This document shows, piece after piece, positions 1 to 8,230 of a stretch of DNA of 35,749 bases (its first letter is position 1; every line of letters starts with the position of its first letter). A program made the position numbers and the translations under genes. The notes under the pieces were generated by a model. That model ran no database searches and was not told where the DNA came from. It saw nothing but the letters and a program-made list of their open reading frames with translations. This DNA comes from Planctomycetaceae bacterium (lineage in GTDB: Bacteria > Planctomycetota > Planctomycetia > Pirellulales > Pirellulaceae): the NCBI GenBank assembly GCA_002862205.1, contig PKCN01000319.1, forward strand, positions 1-35,749. Reading direction: 5' to 3'.

Positions 1-50
1 CGGCTGGATCATCCCCGAGCGGCTGGATCATCCCCGAGCGGCTGGATCAT
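1..50. repeat. 19-bp tandem repeat, about 2.6 copies
   Basis: The unit CGGCTGGATCATCCCCGAG occurs at 1-19 and 20-38 without a mismatch, and a 12-base partial copy follows at 39-50. The array is cut by the window edge and may be longer. A 19-base period would change reading frame at each copy, so the array is probably not translated. From 51 to about 200 I see no gene or clear promoter. Confidence 0.9.
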
Positions 51-202
51 CGAGTGTCCTCGATGGCTTGTATTCCCTCGATGTGTATTCGGCCCATGGC
101 TTGCGCGAGTGATCGTAGAGTTGGTAAGATCTAGCCTTCAACCGTCCTCCTACCAAAGCGTGATGCCACCACCCCGTTGCATCGGTGGTTCATTTACATC
201 AC

Positions 203-207
203 GGGAG
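203..207 (+). promoter_or_regulatory. Shine-Dalgarno site deciding a TTG start
   Basis: GGGAG lies 7 bases upstream of an in-frame TTG at 215. The upstream GTG at 185 has no comparable site. The protein read from TTG begins right at the conserved methyltransferase N-terminus, so 215 is the preferred start. Confidence 0.55.
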
Positions 208-214
208 TCTTGCA

Positions 215-1882
215 TTGACCCTACAGCCGAATCGTATTTATCAGGGCAATTGCATCGAAAAGCTTCGGCAATTTGAAGCAGGTTCAGTGGATCTTGTTTT
301 CGCGGATCCACCTTTCAACATTGGTTATTCGTATGATGTTTACGATGATCAACGTACGACGACCGATTATCTGGAATTTTGTGAGGCCTGGATCCGCGAG
401 GTTCATACAGCACTCAAACCCAATGGTACGTTTTGGCTCGCCATTGGTGATGAATATGCTGCCGAGTTGAAGGTGCTATCACAGCAGCTTGGATTTCACA
501 GCCGCAGTTGGGTGATCTGGTATTACACGTTTGGCGTCAACTGTGTGCGTGGCTTCAGTCGTTCGCATACACATCTATTTCACTTCGTCAAAGACCCTGA
601 CGATTTTACTTTCAACGGTGAGAACCCGGCAGTTCGTGTTGCTTCTGCAAGGCAACTCGTTTACGCGGACAGCCGCGCAAGCACGAAAGGCAGGTTACCG
701 GATAATACCTGGATCCTGCGTCCTCAGGATGCACCACTCCCTGGTTTTTCACCATCGCACGACACCTGGTTTTTCTCACGCGTCGCAGGGACTTTCAAGG
801 AACGTGAAGGATTTCATGGTTGCCAGATGCCCGAACAGCTTCTGGGCCGCATCATTCGTGTTTCAAGCAATCCGGGTGATCTGGTGGTCGATCCTTTTGG
901 TGGCAGTGGTACCACGTTGGCAGTGGCAAAAAAACTGGGTCGTCGCTGGAACGGATTTGAGCTTTCCAAGGAGTACGTTTCACGCATCGAGCAACGGATC
1001 GGAGGGTGCGAGGTCGGACAGGAACTGGATGGTCCAGCAGACCCGCAAAAAAGTGCACCGAAAACCTCTCGCGGCAAGAAGCGAACAAAATTCAAGAATG
1101 GCAGGCCGGTCATTTCGCTCGATGCTGAAACGGAGACTTCTGTGATCGAGGCATTTGTTGATGCTTCCGATGGCCACTCGACTGACTACCTGCTCTGTGA
1201 TCCCAAATTATCCAAACGTTTTTTGTCTGCCTGTCGTGAGCATTCACTTCCGGGTGATGCACGAATGTGGAATTCATTTCTGCTGAGGATTCGAAAGTCC
1301 GGTAAGTTGCCCAAGTCAACCAATTCTGGCCGAAGGTTGTCGTATGCTGATATGGATCCGTACATTGACGCCAGTGAAGCTGCCATGCGACTGGTTGGAA
1401 TCGACTACGGCATGACCCTTGATGAGATGTTGTGCAGTCCACAGGCCGCCAGCGAGTTTGATCAGTTGGCTGGCCTGTTTGCTCCGGGTTACTCATCTTT
1501 TGAATATCGGTGGGCATCGCTTGCTTTGCGAAAGCGGGCTGGAACCAGGCGTTATCGTTCGCTCGCCTCTGAGCAGCATGAACATTGGAGCCAGCAGCGT
1601 ACGCCGAATCGTATTGTGATCAAGAAATGTTTGGAGGCAAAATATGACTGTCCGGGAGTCTACGCCGTTTTACACGAAGATTCAGTACTGTATGTCGGTG
1701 AGACTCGCAGCATCCGTGACCGCGTCGAAAAACTGCTGAGCACCGAAGCATGGATGAACTTTGCACCAACAGCATTGCGTGTTTGGCCACTCGAGAGTGA
1801 ACAAGAACAATACGGTTTGCGGTCGTTCTTGATCAACCAGCACAAGCCATTACTGAATTCCGAGTACCTGTTGCACAGTTAG
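215..1882 (+). CDS. Beta-class DNA methyltransferase fused to a GIY-YIG-like domain
   Basis: A 555-residue protein. Residues 1-265 form an N6-adenine/N4-cytosine DNA methyltransferase (N6_N4_Mtase family) of beta class. Catalytic motif IV, DPPF, at 31-34 comes before the SAM-binding motif DPFGGSG at 226-232. Residues 300-470 are an unrecognised linker or recognition region. Residues 478-548 resemble a GIY-YIG nuclease: GVY at 481-483, YVG at 493-495, arginines at 501 and 503, and a closing LI....P..N at 539-548. The catalytic glutamate usually found three residues before the LI pair is arginine here (R536), so nuclease activity is doubtful. The family modifies a base in a short DNA site using SAM. 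It could be a one-protein restriction-modification enzyme or a solitary methyltransferase with a DNA-binding tail. No separate restriction gene follows. The methyltransferase call is firm; the tail is less so. Confidence 0.9.
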   Translation: MTLQPNRIYQGNCIEKLRQFEAGSVDLVFADPPFNIGYSYDVYDDQRTTTDYLEFCEAWIREVHTALKPNGTFWLAIGDEYAAELKVLSQQLGFHSRSWVIWYYTFGVNCVRGFSRSHTHLFHFVKDPDDFTFNGENPAVRVASARQLVYADSRASTKGRLPDNTWILRPQDAPLPGFSPSHDTWFFSRVAGTFKEREGFHGCQMPEQLLGRIIRVSSNPGDLVVDPFGGSGTTLAVAKKLGRRWNGFELSKEYVSRIEQRIGGCEVGQELDGPADPQKSAPKTSRGKKRTKFKNGRPVISLDAETETSVIEAFVDASDGHSTDYLLCDPKLSKRFLSACREHSLPGDARMWNSFLLRIRKSGKLPKSTNSGRRLSYADMDPYIDASEAAMRLVGIDYGMTLDEMLCSPQAASEFDQLAGLFAPGYSSFEYRWASLALRKRAGTRRYRSLASEQHEHWSQQRTPNRIVIKKCLEAKYDCPGVYAVLHEDSVLYVGETRSIRDRVEKLLSTEAWMNFAPTALRVWPLESEQEQYGLRSFLINQHKPLLNSEYLLHS

Positions 1883-1903
1883 CCGGGTATCCATGATTTC
1901 TTT

Positions 1904-1933
1904 ATCTGCCAATTATACATCTGCCAATTATAT
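1904..1933. repeat. 15-bp direct repeat in the nanA leader
   Basis: ATCTGCCAATTATAC at 1904-1918 is followed at once by ATCTGCCAATTATAT at 1919-1933. The repeat fills most of the 63-base gap between the methyltransferase stop and the nanA start. Its AT-rich TTATAC could serve as a -10 element, and the paired copies could be tandem operator half-sites. Both roles are inference. Confidence 0.75.
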
Positions 1934-1945
1934 AACTGAGGAACA

Positions 1946-2878
1946 ATGATTGAGACGCTATTGAATGGTTTGATTGCTGCAACCGTGACGCCACTTGATC
2001 GTGAAGGAGCGTGTGATTTATCGGCGATCAAGCCCATGATTGATCGCTTGATCGAATCTGGTGTGAGCGGTCTTTATGTTTGCGGCAGTACGGGTGAAGG
2101 AATGTCGTTGACCTGCCACGAACGTAAGAATGTTGTCGAGGCGAGTGTCGATGCCACGGCCGGCAGGGTGCCGGTCATTGTGCAAGTAGGCCATAACAGC
2201 ATCGCCGACGCGTGTGATCTGGCAAACCACGCGGCAGGTGCAGGAGCGAATGTGGTATCGGCTACCTGTCCATCCTATTTCAAAGTGGGAGACACCGAAA
2301 CTTTGTTGAAGTGCATGGGCAAGATCGCAAACGCTGCTCCGCAGCTGCCCTTCTACTATTATCATATTCCGGCGCTGACTGGTTCCCAGATAGATGTCGT
2401 TGATTTTCTCGAGCGCGGTGGCAGGAGTATTGCAAACCTCGCGGGGCTGAAATACACCAATACCCTGATCCATGAGTTTCAGGCTTGCCAGAATACACAA
2501 TCGCGAAATTTTGATGTGGTCTGGGGTTGTGATGAGATGTTGCTGGCGGCATTTGCCAGTGGAGCCACCGCTGCCATTGGAAGTACCTACAACATCGCGG
2601 CACCTTTGTACTGCCAGATCATCGAAGCGATTGAAGCTGGAGACTGGAAGACAGCACGTCAGTTGCAATACCACTCGGTGGAAATGGTGAATGTGATGAA
2701 GTCTTATGCCTTTCATGGGGCACTCAAGGCAATCATGTCAATGCTGGGAATGCCAGTGGGAAGCTGCCGACTGCCGTTGAATGAACTCTCGAAGGAAGAA
2801 ACGGAGAGTTTAAAAAGTGGACTCGAGCAGATTGGATTCTTTGAGTGGTGCGGTCATGAATCCCAGATAGGGAGTTAG
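1946..2878 (+). CDS. nanA: N-acetylneuraminate lyase (DapA/NanA superfamily)
   Basis: A 310-residue TIM-barrel class I aldolase of normal length for the family. It shows the carboxylate-binding GSTGE at 47-51, the catalytic tyrosine in YYYHIP (Y139), and the Schiff-base lysine in GLKYT (K169). The tyrosine and lysine contexts fit the sialate lyase branch better than dihydrodipicolinate synthase. The reaction splits N-acetylneuraminate into N-acetylmannosamine and pyruvate in the cytoplasm. ATG 1946 is preceded by GAGGAA at 1938-1943, which is closer to the start than usual. It begins an operon: the transporter gene starts 3 bases after its stop and an AGE epimerase follows. That context strongly favours sialic acid breakdown over another DapA-family role. 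Confidence 0.88.
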   Translation: MIETLLNGLIAATVTPLDREGACDLSAIKPMIDRLIESGVSGLYVCGSTGEGMSLTCHERKNVVEASVDATAGRVPVIVQVGHNSIADACDLANHAAGAGANVVSATCPSYFKVGDTETLLKCMGKIANAAPQLPFYYYHIPALTGSQIDVVDFLERGGRSIANLAGLKYTNTLIHEFQACQNTQSRNFDVVWGCDEMLLAAFASGATAAIGSTYNIAAPLYCQIIEAIEAGDWKTARQLQYHSVEMVNVMKSYAFHGALKAIMSMLGMPVGSCRLPLNELSKEETESLKSGLEQIGFFEWCGHESQIGS

Positions 2879-2881
2879 ACG

Positions 2882-5512
2882 ATGCGTGGACTGGTTTATT
2901 TTTGTGCAATGTTATTGGGCTGCCTGCTGGCAACGGATACCTGTCTTCATGCTCAGGAAACTGAGAACAGTCTGTTGACATGGAGTGACGAGATACCGCC
3001 ATTGCCGGATTCGATTGGCTTGGCAGGGCCGTTTGTTGGTGTGCATGGCGATGCCCTGATTGTCGCTGGCGGAGCCAACTTTCCGAGGCCGGTCTGGGAT
3101 AATGAAAAAGTCTGGCACGACGAAATCCACATTCTCCGTAAGAAAGATGGAGAGTACTCGTGGAAGCAGTCTGGTCGTCTGCCTCGACCACTGGCTTATG
3201 GTGCCGCCGTTTCTACCAAGGCAGGCGTGCTATGCATCGGAGGCAACGACAACAGTAGCACATTCAGTGAGGTCTTCTTGTTGCAAGCGGATGAAGAGAC
3301 TGGCGAAGTCAATATCGTTGACTACCCTGCTCTTCCAGACCCGTGTGCTTTCGGTGCTGCAGCTTTGATGGGAAATGCTGAAGATGGAGTGGTGTTCCTT
3401 GCCGGTGGGCAATCAGGTTCGTCGCTCGATACTGCAACGAATCAGATGTGGTCTCTGGATCTTTCCAAACGCGACGATACGGCAGCTTTTGTCTGGAAAA
3501 AAGAACCTGATCTGCCCGGGCCGACTCGAGCGCTCAATTTGACGCTCGCTCAGCATGATGGTTATGAAGATTCGCTTTATGTCATCAGTGGGCGGCGACA
3601 GAATGGAGAAGAAGTTGAATTTCTTACTGATGTGTGGCAGTACAAACCGAGTTCCAAAAGCTGGCGTCCCAGAGCAGAGGTGCCCAGATGCGTGATGGCC
3701 GGCACTGGCATCGGTTGGGGGCAAAGTCATCTGTTGGTTCTTGGAGGTGCGGATGGATCATTGTTTTTCAAGTCGGATGAGTTACGTGACAATCATCCCG
3801 GGTTTCCCAAAGAGGCCTGGGCTTACCACACGATTACCGATACGTGGGTTTCTGCCGGAAAAACACCTCAGAATCAGGTCACCACCATTGCTGTTCAATG
3901 GGACAATGCGATCGTTATTCCCAGCGGTGAAATCAGACCACGTGTGCGGACCCCGAATGTCTGGAAGGTGACCGTGAACCCAAAAGCGGATCAGTTCGGG
4001 GTCGTCAATAATGTGGTATTGATCGGGTATCTGCTGGGAATGGTGGCAATTGGTTTTTACTTTGCACGCCGGACAAAGAATACGGATGATTTTTTTCGAG
4101 GGGGAAAAAATGTTGCCTGGTGGGCTGCAGGATGCAGCATCTTTGCGACCATGCTCAGTTCTCTCACTTATACCGGTGTGCCGTCGAAATCGTACGCTCA
4201 GGACTGGGTGTATGCGGTCGGCAACTTCATGATCCCGTTGGTCGCCGTGATCGCGGTTTACGTTGCTTTGCCTTTTTATCGCGGCATTGATGCGACCAGT
4301 GCTTACGAATATCTGGAGAAGCGTTTCAATCGCGGTACACGATTATTCGGCAGTGCCAGCTTCACACTCTTTCATATCTTTCGGATGGCGGTGGTCATGT
4401 CGTTGACAGGAATGGCATTGGCGGTCGCCACTCCTTTGACACCCGCGCAGTCCGTTTTGGTCATGGGTTTCATGAGCATCCTGTACTGCACGATGGGCGG
4501 CATTGAGGCCGTGATTTGGACGGACACCGTGCAGACGGTCATCTTATTGGGCGGAGCCTTGATCGCTTTGATTTTGCTGTTTTCAGGCATTGATGGCGGA
4601 TGGCAGGGTTTTCTGGATCATTCTCAGGCGTCTGATAAATTCAAAATCACCAACCTGAATCTGGATGCCACCAGCGCTCAGATTGCACTGTGGGTCATTG
4701 TGGTTGGTGGCATCGCGCAGAATGTTTCTTCCTACACAGCCGACCAGGCGGTGGTACAGCGGTACATGACAACGGAAACGCGTCGTCTGGCGGCAAGGTC
4801 GATCTGGTTGAATTCAGGTTTGGCAATTGTGGCGACCTTTCTGTTCTTTGGACTCGGAACCGCTCTGCATGCTTACTATCACTCGAACCCCGAAAAGCTT
4901 GACCCGAATATCACAACCGATCAGATCTTCGCACTATTCATTGCACATGAAATGCCAATTGGTTTCGCGGGTCTGATTGTTGCTGGAATTTTTGCGGCAG
5001 CCCAATCGACGGTTTCGACCAGCATGAATTCCACGGCGACAACACTGGTGACTGATTTTATGAAACCACTCAATATTTGTCGTACCGATCGTGGATATTT
5101 GCGAGCAGCTCGGATCTTGACGCTGTTGATTGGTGTGTTGGGAACACTGATTGGTCTGCTATTCGTAAACCCGGATATCAAGTCACTCTTTGATGAATTT
5201 CTGAAGATCATTGGCCTGTTCATGGGAGTACTGGGCGGACTCTTTGTGCTGGGAGCCATGACGAAACGTGCCAACGGCACGGGAGCCTTGGCGGGCGCAG
5301 TCGTGGGTGCCATGACGATGTATCTGGTTTGGAAAGAGACGTCGATTAACGGTTATCTTTACACGGCAGTTGGGATCAGTGTCTGTTTTGTCGTTGGCTA
5401 TTTGGTCAGTCTGCTGCGACCAGCTTTGAGCGACGACGAGTTGGCAGGCTTGACTGTGTACACGATGGCGGGAAATGCTGAACCCGATGTTGCGAGCCGA
5501 TCATCAGCATGA
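2882..5512 (+). CDS. Kelch-type mutarotase fused to a sodium/solute symporter
   Basis: An 876-residue fusion. Residues 1-25 are a signal peptide ending near CLHAQ. Residues 30-368 form a Kelch beta-propeller resembling the cyclically permuted NanM-like mutarotases, with repeated GG-containing blades such as VAGGANF and VLGGADG. From about 372 to 860 it is a sodium:solute symporter (SSS family) with a dozen or so hydrophobic segments. It has the family segment [13 protein letters not shown] and a Ser/Thr-rich stretch [10 protein letters not shown] that fits the sodium site. The propeller would lie in the periplasm, converting the alpha anomer of sialic acid released by sialidases to the form that is imported. 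The gene starts 3 bases after nanA, and its stop overlaps the epimerase start as ATGA. The substrate is inferred from context. Confidence 0.87.
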   Translation: MRGLVYFCAMLLGCLLATDTCLHAQETENSLLTWSDEIPPLPDSIGLAGPFVGVHGDALIVAGGANFPRPVWDNEKVWHDEIHILRKKDGEYSWKQSGRLPRPLAYGAAVSTKAGVLCIGGNDNSSTFSEVFLLQADEETGEVNIVDYPALPDPCAFGAAALMGNAEDGVVFLAGGQSGSSLDTATNQMWSLDLSKRDDTAAFVWKKEPDLPGPTRALNLTLAQHDGYEDSLYVISGRRQNGEEVEFLTDVWQYKPSSKSWRPRAEVPRCVMAGTGIGWGQSHLLVLGGADGSLFFKSDELRDNHPGFPKEAWAYHTITDTWVSAGKTPQNQVTTIAVQWDNAIVIPSGEIRPRVRTPNVWKVTVNPKADQFGVVNNVVLIGYLLGMVAIGFYFARRTKNTDDFFRGGKNVAWWAAGCSIFATMLSSLTYTGVPSKSYAQDWVYAVGNFMIPLVAVIAVYVALPFYRGIDATSAYEYLEKRFNRGTRLFGSASFTLFHIFRMAVVMSLTGMALAVATPLTPAQSVLVMGFMSILYCTMGGIEAVIWTDTVQTVILLGGALIALILLFSGIDGGWQGFLDHSQASDKFKITNLNLDATSAQIALWVIVVGGIAQNVSSYTADQAVVQRYMTTETRRLAARSIWLNSGLAIVATFLFFGLGTALHAYYHSNPEKLDPNITTDQIFALFIAHEMPIGFAGLIVAGIFAAAQSTVSTSMNSTATTLVTDFMKPLNICRTDRGYLRAARILTLLIGVLGTLIGLLFVNPDIKSLFDEFLKIIGLFMGVLGGLFVLGAMTKRANGTGALAGAVVGAMTMYLVWKETSINGYLYTAVGISVCFVVGYLVSLLRPALSDDELAGLTVYTMAGNAEPDVASRSSA

Positions 5513-6675
5513 CTTGGTTGACTCCCGAAGAACTGGTTGCGACATATCGCAATGGTTTGTTGGAAGATACCATGCCGTTTTGGCTGGATCATTGTGTGGA
5601 CCATCAGCATGGTGGTTTCACCATGGCGCTGGATCGCACAGGTCAGGTCGTGGATACGGACAAAGGCGTATGGCAGCAAGGTCGTTTTACCTGGCTTCTG
5701 GGTGAACTCTATAACAACCTGGAGGCCCGTGATGAGTGGCTGACTCTGGCCCGTCATGGGGCTGATTTTCTGCTGCAGCATTGCTTTGATGCCAGCGATG
5801 GACGTATGTGGTTTCATGTCACTCAGGATGGCAAACCCATTCGCAAACGTCGATATGCTTTTGGTGAAAGTTTTGCCGCCATCGCGTTTGCTGAACTCGC
5901 CAAGGCTACCGGCGAACCAGCTTACGCTGAGCATGCGGTCAAGACGTTTCATCAATTTGTCCAGCACAACCTCGATCCTGTCGACACACCCCCCAAATTT
6001 ACTGATCACCGGCAGACACGCTCCATTGGATTTCCGATGATTGCGATTGCTACCGCTCAGGAGTTGCGGGAATCCATCGACTTTGCTGACGCCAACCAGT
6101 GGATTGACAGGAGCATTGAGACGATTCAGCGGTTTCATCTCAAGCCTGAACTGAATTGTGTCATGGAAACGGTCGGTCAGCAGGGCGAAGTGATCGACCA
6201 CTTCGATGGACGGACACTCAACCCCGGGCATGCGATAGAAGGAGCCTGGTTTTTGATGCGCGAAGGAGCACATCGAAACGACTCCACGCTGATTGAGATG
6301 GGGTGCCAAATGCTGGATTGGATGTGGCAGCGCGGTTGGGACTCAGACTATGGTGGAATTCTTTATTTCACGGATTTGCATGGCCACGCGGTTCAGGAGT
6401 ATTGGCACGATATGAAGTTCTGGTGGCCACAATGCGAGGCCATCATTGCCACGCTGCTGGCATTCCGGCTGACAGGAAGGCAAAAATATGCCGATTGGCA
6501 CCAACAAATCCATCAATGGGCCTATCAGCATTTCCCCGATTCGGAGCATGGTGAGTGGTTTGGCTATCTGGACCGGACCGGCCGGGTCACCTCGACCTTG
6601 AAGGGAAACTTGTGGAAAGGACCCTTCCACCTACCGAGGATGCAACACATTTGCACTACAATTTTATCTCTGTGA
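5509..6675 (+). CDS. N-acylglucosamine 2-epimerase (AGE family)
   Basis: A 388-residue protein of the usual length for the AGE (alpha/alpha)6-barrel family. It converts N-acetylmannosamine, the nanA product, to N-acetylglucosamine. Recognisable family segments are the N-terminal [50 protein letters not shown] (with a candidate catalytic histidine), KFWWPQCEA, and the C-terminal [12 protein letters not shown] (with the second candidate histidine). The start overlaps the symporter stop by four bases (ATGA), which indicates translational coupling. It completes a path in which sialic acid enters amino-sugar metabolism at GlcNAc instead of through ManNAc kinase and NanE. No kinase or deaminase gene is in the window. 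Confidence 0.9.
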   Translation: MTWLTPEELVATYRNGLLEDTMPFWLDHCVDHQHGGFTMALDRTGQVVDTDKGVWQQGRFTWLLGELYNNLEARDEWLTLARHGADFLLQHCFDASDGRMWFHVTQDGKPIRKRRYAFGESFAAIAFAELAKATGEPAYAEHAVKTFHQFVQHNLDPVDTPPKFTDHRQTRSIGFPMIAIATAQELRESIDFADANQWIDRSIETIQRFHLKPELNCVMETVGQQGEVIDHFDGRTLNPGHAIEGAWFLMREGAHRNDSTLIEMGCQMLDWMWQRGWDSDYGGILYFTDLHGHAVQEYWHDMKFWWPQCEAIIATLLAFRLTGRQKYADWHQQIHQWAYQHFPDSEHGEWFGYLDRTGRVTSTLKGNLWKGPFHLPRMQHICTTILSL

Positions 6676-6676
6676 T

Positions 6677-6695
6677 CACCTTCAAGGGTGTTTTT
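6677..6695 (+). terminator. Weak hairpin and T-run after the nan operon
   Basis: CACCT, loop TCAA, GGGTG (one G-T pair) forms a 5-bp stem followed directly by TTTTT at 6691-6695. It starts two bases after the epimerase stop. The stem is short, so partial read-through into the downstream oxidoreductase is possible. Confidence 0.45.
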
Positions 6696-6848
6696 CCAAG
6701 TCGTAAATACCGATAAGATCGATGGCAATTTGCCAAAAACGGAGCTGAGCAGGCCCAATTTTTGACGCTTCCCGTCTACAATTCGGGTACCGCAAATGGA
6801 TTTCCCCTTCCACCCCTCTGTCTCTAACCTACCCATTCGAGGACATAA

Positions 6849-8159
6849 ATGACGCAAAACGATTCCAACCGTCGAACGTTTCTGAAGACTTCAACGGCGG
6901 CAGCAACCGGTGCTGCGTTGACCAGCACCATCGCCAAGACCGCTCACGCGGCCGGTAGTGATACAATTCGCTTTGTGCTGATTGGTTGTGGTGGTCGTGG
7001 CGGTGGTGCTGCCGCTCAGATCATGAATACCAAAGGAAATGTCAAGCTGGTCGCAGTAGCCGATCCATTTGAGGAGAATGCCAAGAGCAAATTGGCGAGG
7101 TGGAGTAAAGGAGATACCAAGGACAAAGTTGACGTTCCTGAAGAGCGTATCTTTGGCGGGTTGGACGGATACAAAAAAGCAATCGATACCGATTGTGATT
7201 TGGTCATCATTGCGACCCCTCCAGGCTACAAGCCGCAACAGTTTGAGTATGCGGTCAGCAAAGGTCGCCACGTATTCATGGAAAAGCCTGTCGCAGCGGA
7301 TGCTGTTGGAGTACGTCGTGTCTTGGACGCAGTCGAAGAATCCAAGAAGAAAAAATTGATGGTGGGCATTGGATTGCAACGCCGACACGAGCCACGTTAC
7401 ATGGAGACGATTGATCGTATTCATGATGGCGCTATCGGTGATATCATTGCTCAGCGGGTGTACTGGAATGGTGGTGGAATCTGGTATCGCAACCGGAAGG
7501 CCGACATGAGCGAGATGCAGTTCCAAACCAATAATTGGTACCACTTCAACTGGCTGTCTGGTGACCAGATCTGCGAACAGCACATCCACAATCTGGATGT
7601 CGGTTGCTGGGTCAAAGGCGAGTACCCCGTCGAGTGCAATGGCATGGGTGGTCGCGGGATGCGAATGGACGGTGATGCGTCGAAATCCCAGATTTTCGAT
7701 CATACCTTCTGTGAGTACACTTTCTCCGATGGAACCAAGATGTTCAGTCAGGGCCGGCATTTGCGTGGCGCTTGGAACAAGGTTGGAGAAGCAGTTCATG
7801 GTACCAAAGGTACTGCTGACCCCTCCGGTTCGATTGCCGGTGAATCCAATTGGAAATTCTCCGGGAAAAGCCCAAATGGTCACCAGCAAGAGCAACATGA
7901 TCTCATAGAAGCGCTGATGCGAGGCGAGATCTACAACGAGGGTGAGTATGGTGCCAAGTCGACCTTCACCGCCATTCTTGGCCGTGAAGCCTGCTACAGC
8001 GGTAAGGTTCTGAAGTGGGACGACCTGTTGGCACGTGGTCGCGAATTGGCACCAGGGATCGATAACTACACGATCGATACACCACCACCAACGCTTCCCG
8101 ATGAAAACGGTTTGTATCCCGTGCCTGTACCAGGCAAATACGATCCATTCGCTTCCTGA
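6849..8159 (+). CDS. Tat-exported Gfo/Idh/MocA-family oxidoreductase
   Basis: A 436-residue NAD(P)-dependent oxidoreductase. Residues 1-34 are a twin-arginine signal: NRRTFLK at 7-13, a small-residue hydrophobic stretch, and a likely cut near AHA. The Rossmann loop is IGCGGRGGG at 45-53, and the family EKP motif is at 145-147. Folded export with bound cofactor is typical of the many planctomycete members of this family. ATG 6849 has GAGG at 6839-6842, six bases away. The substrate cannot be read from sequence. Known family members include NanOx/YjhC, which acts on 2,7-anhydro-N-acetylneuraminate, so a sialic-acid role fits its place behind the nan genes. The weak hairpin in the 173-base gap and the periplasmic location leave other sugars possible. 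Confidence 0.88.
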   Translation: MTQNDSNRRTFLKTSTAAATGAALTSTIAKTAHAAGSDTIRFVLIGCGGRGGGAAAQIMNTKGNVKLVAVADPFEENAKSKLARWSKGDTKDKVDVPEERIFGGLDGYKKAIDTDCDLVIIATPPGYKPQQFEYAVSKGRHVFMEKPVAADAVGVRRVLDAVEESKKKKLMVGIGLQRRHEPRYMETIDRIHDGAIGDIIAQRVYWNGGGIWYRNRKADMSEMQFQTNNWYHFNWLSGDQICEQHIHNLDVGCWVKGEYPVECNGMGGRGMRMDGDASKSQIFDHTFCEYTFSDGTKMFSQGRHLRGAWNKVGEAVHGTKGTADPSGSIAGESNWKFSGKSPNGHQQEQHDLIEALMRGEIYNEGEYGAKSTFTAILGREACYSGKVLKWDDLLARGRELAPGIDNYTIDTPPPTLPDENGLYPVPVPGKYDPFAS

Positions 8160-8187
8160 TTCAAGAATTCAGAAGCCTGGAGAAATC

Positions 8188-8230
8188 AACGTCTCTGGAT
8201 TGGCTCATGTCCGATCCAGAGGCGTTTTTT
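8188..8230 (+). terminator. Strong intrinsic terminator between convergent genes
   Basis: The core stem CTCTGGAT (8193-8200) pairs perfectly with ATCCAGAG (8214-8221) across a 13-base loop. Further pairs outside it, including one G-T, give about 13 bp in all. TTTTTT follows at 8225-8230. It ends the plus-strand oxidoreductase transcript. Its T-run shares bases with the stop codon of the convergent exporter gene. Confidence 0.88.

Noticed and set aside
2-112. Open frame at the left edge ending in TGA that could be the tail of an upstream gene
   Set aside because: It runs through a 19-bp tandem repeat that would shift frame with each copy, and no domain is recognisable.
5398-6309. Antisense frame of 303 codons opposite the AGE epimerase
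   Set aside because: The epimerase is a clear full-length family member; the antisense frame is a codon-bias shadow.
6891-7898. Long antisense frame of 335 codons opposite the Gfo/Idh/MocA gene
   Set aside because: The plus-strand gene has a Tat signal, Rossmann loop and EKP motif; the antisense product shows no domain.
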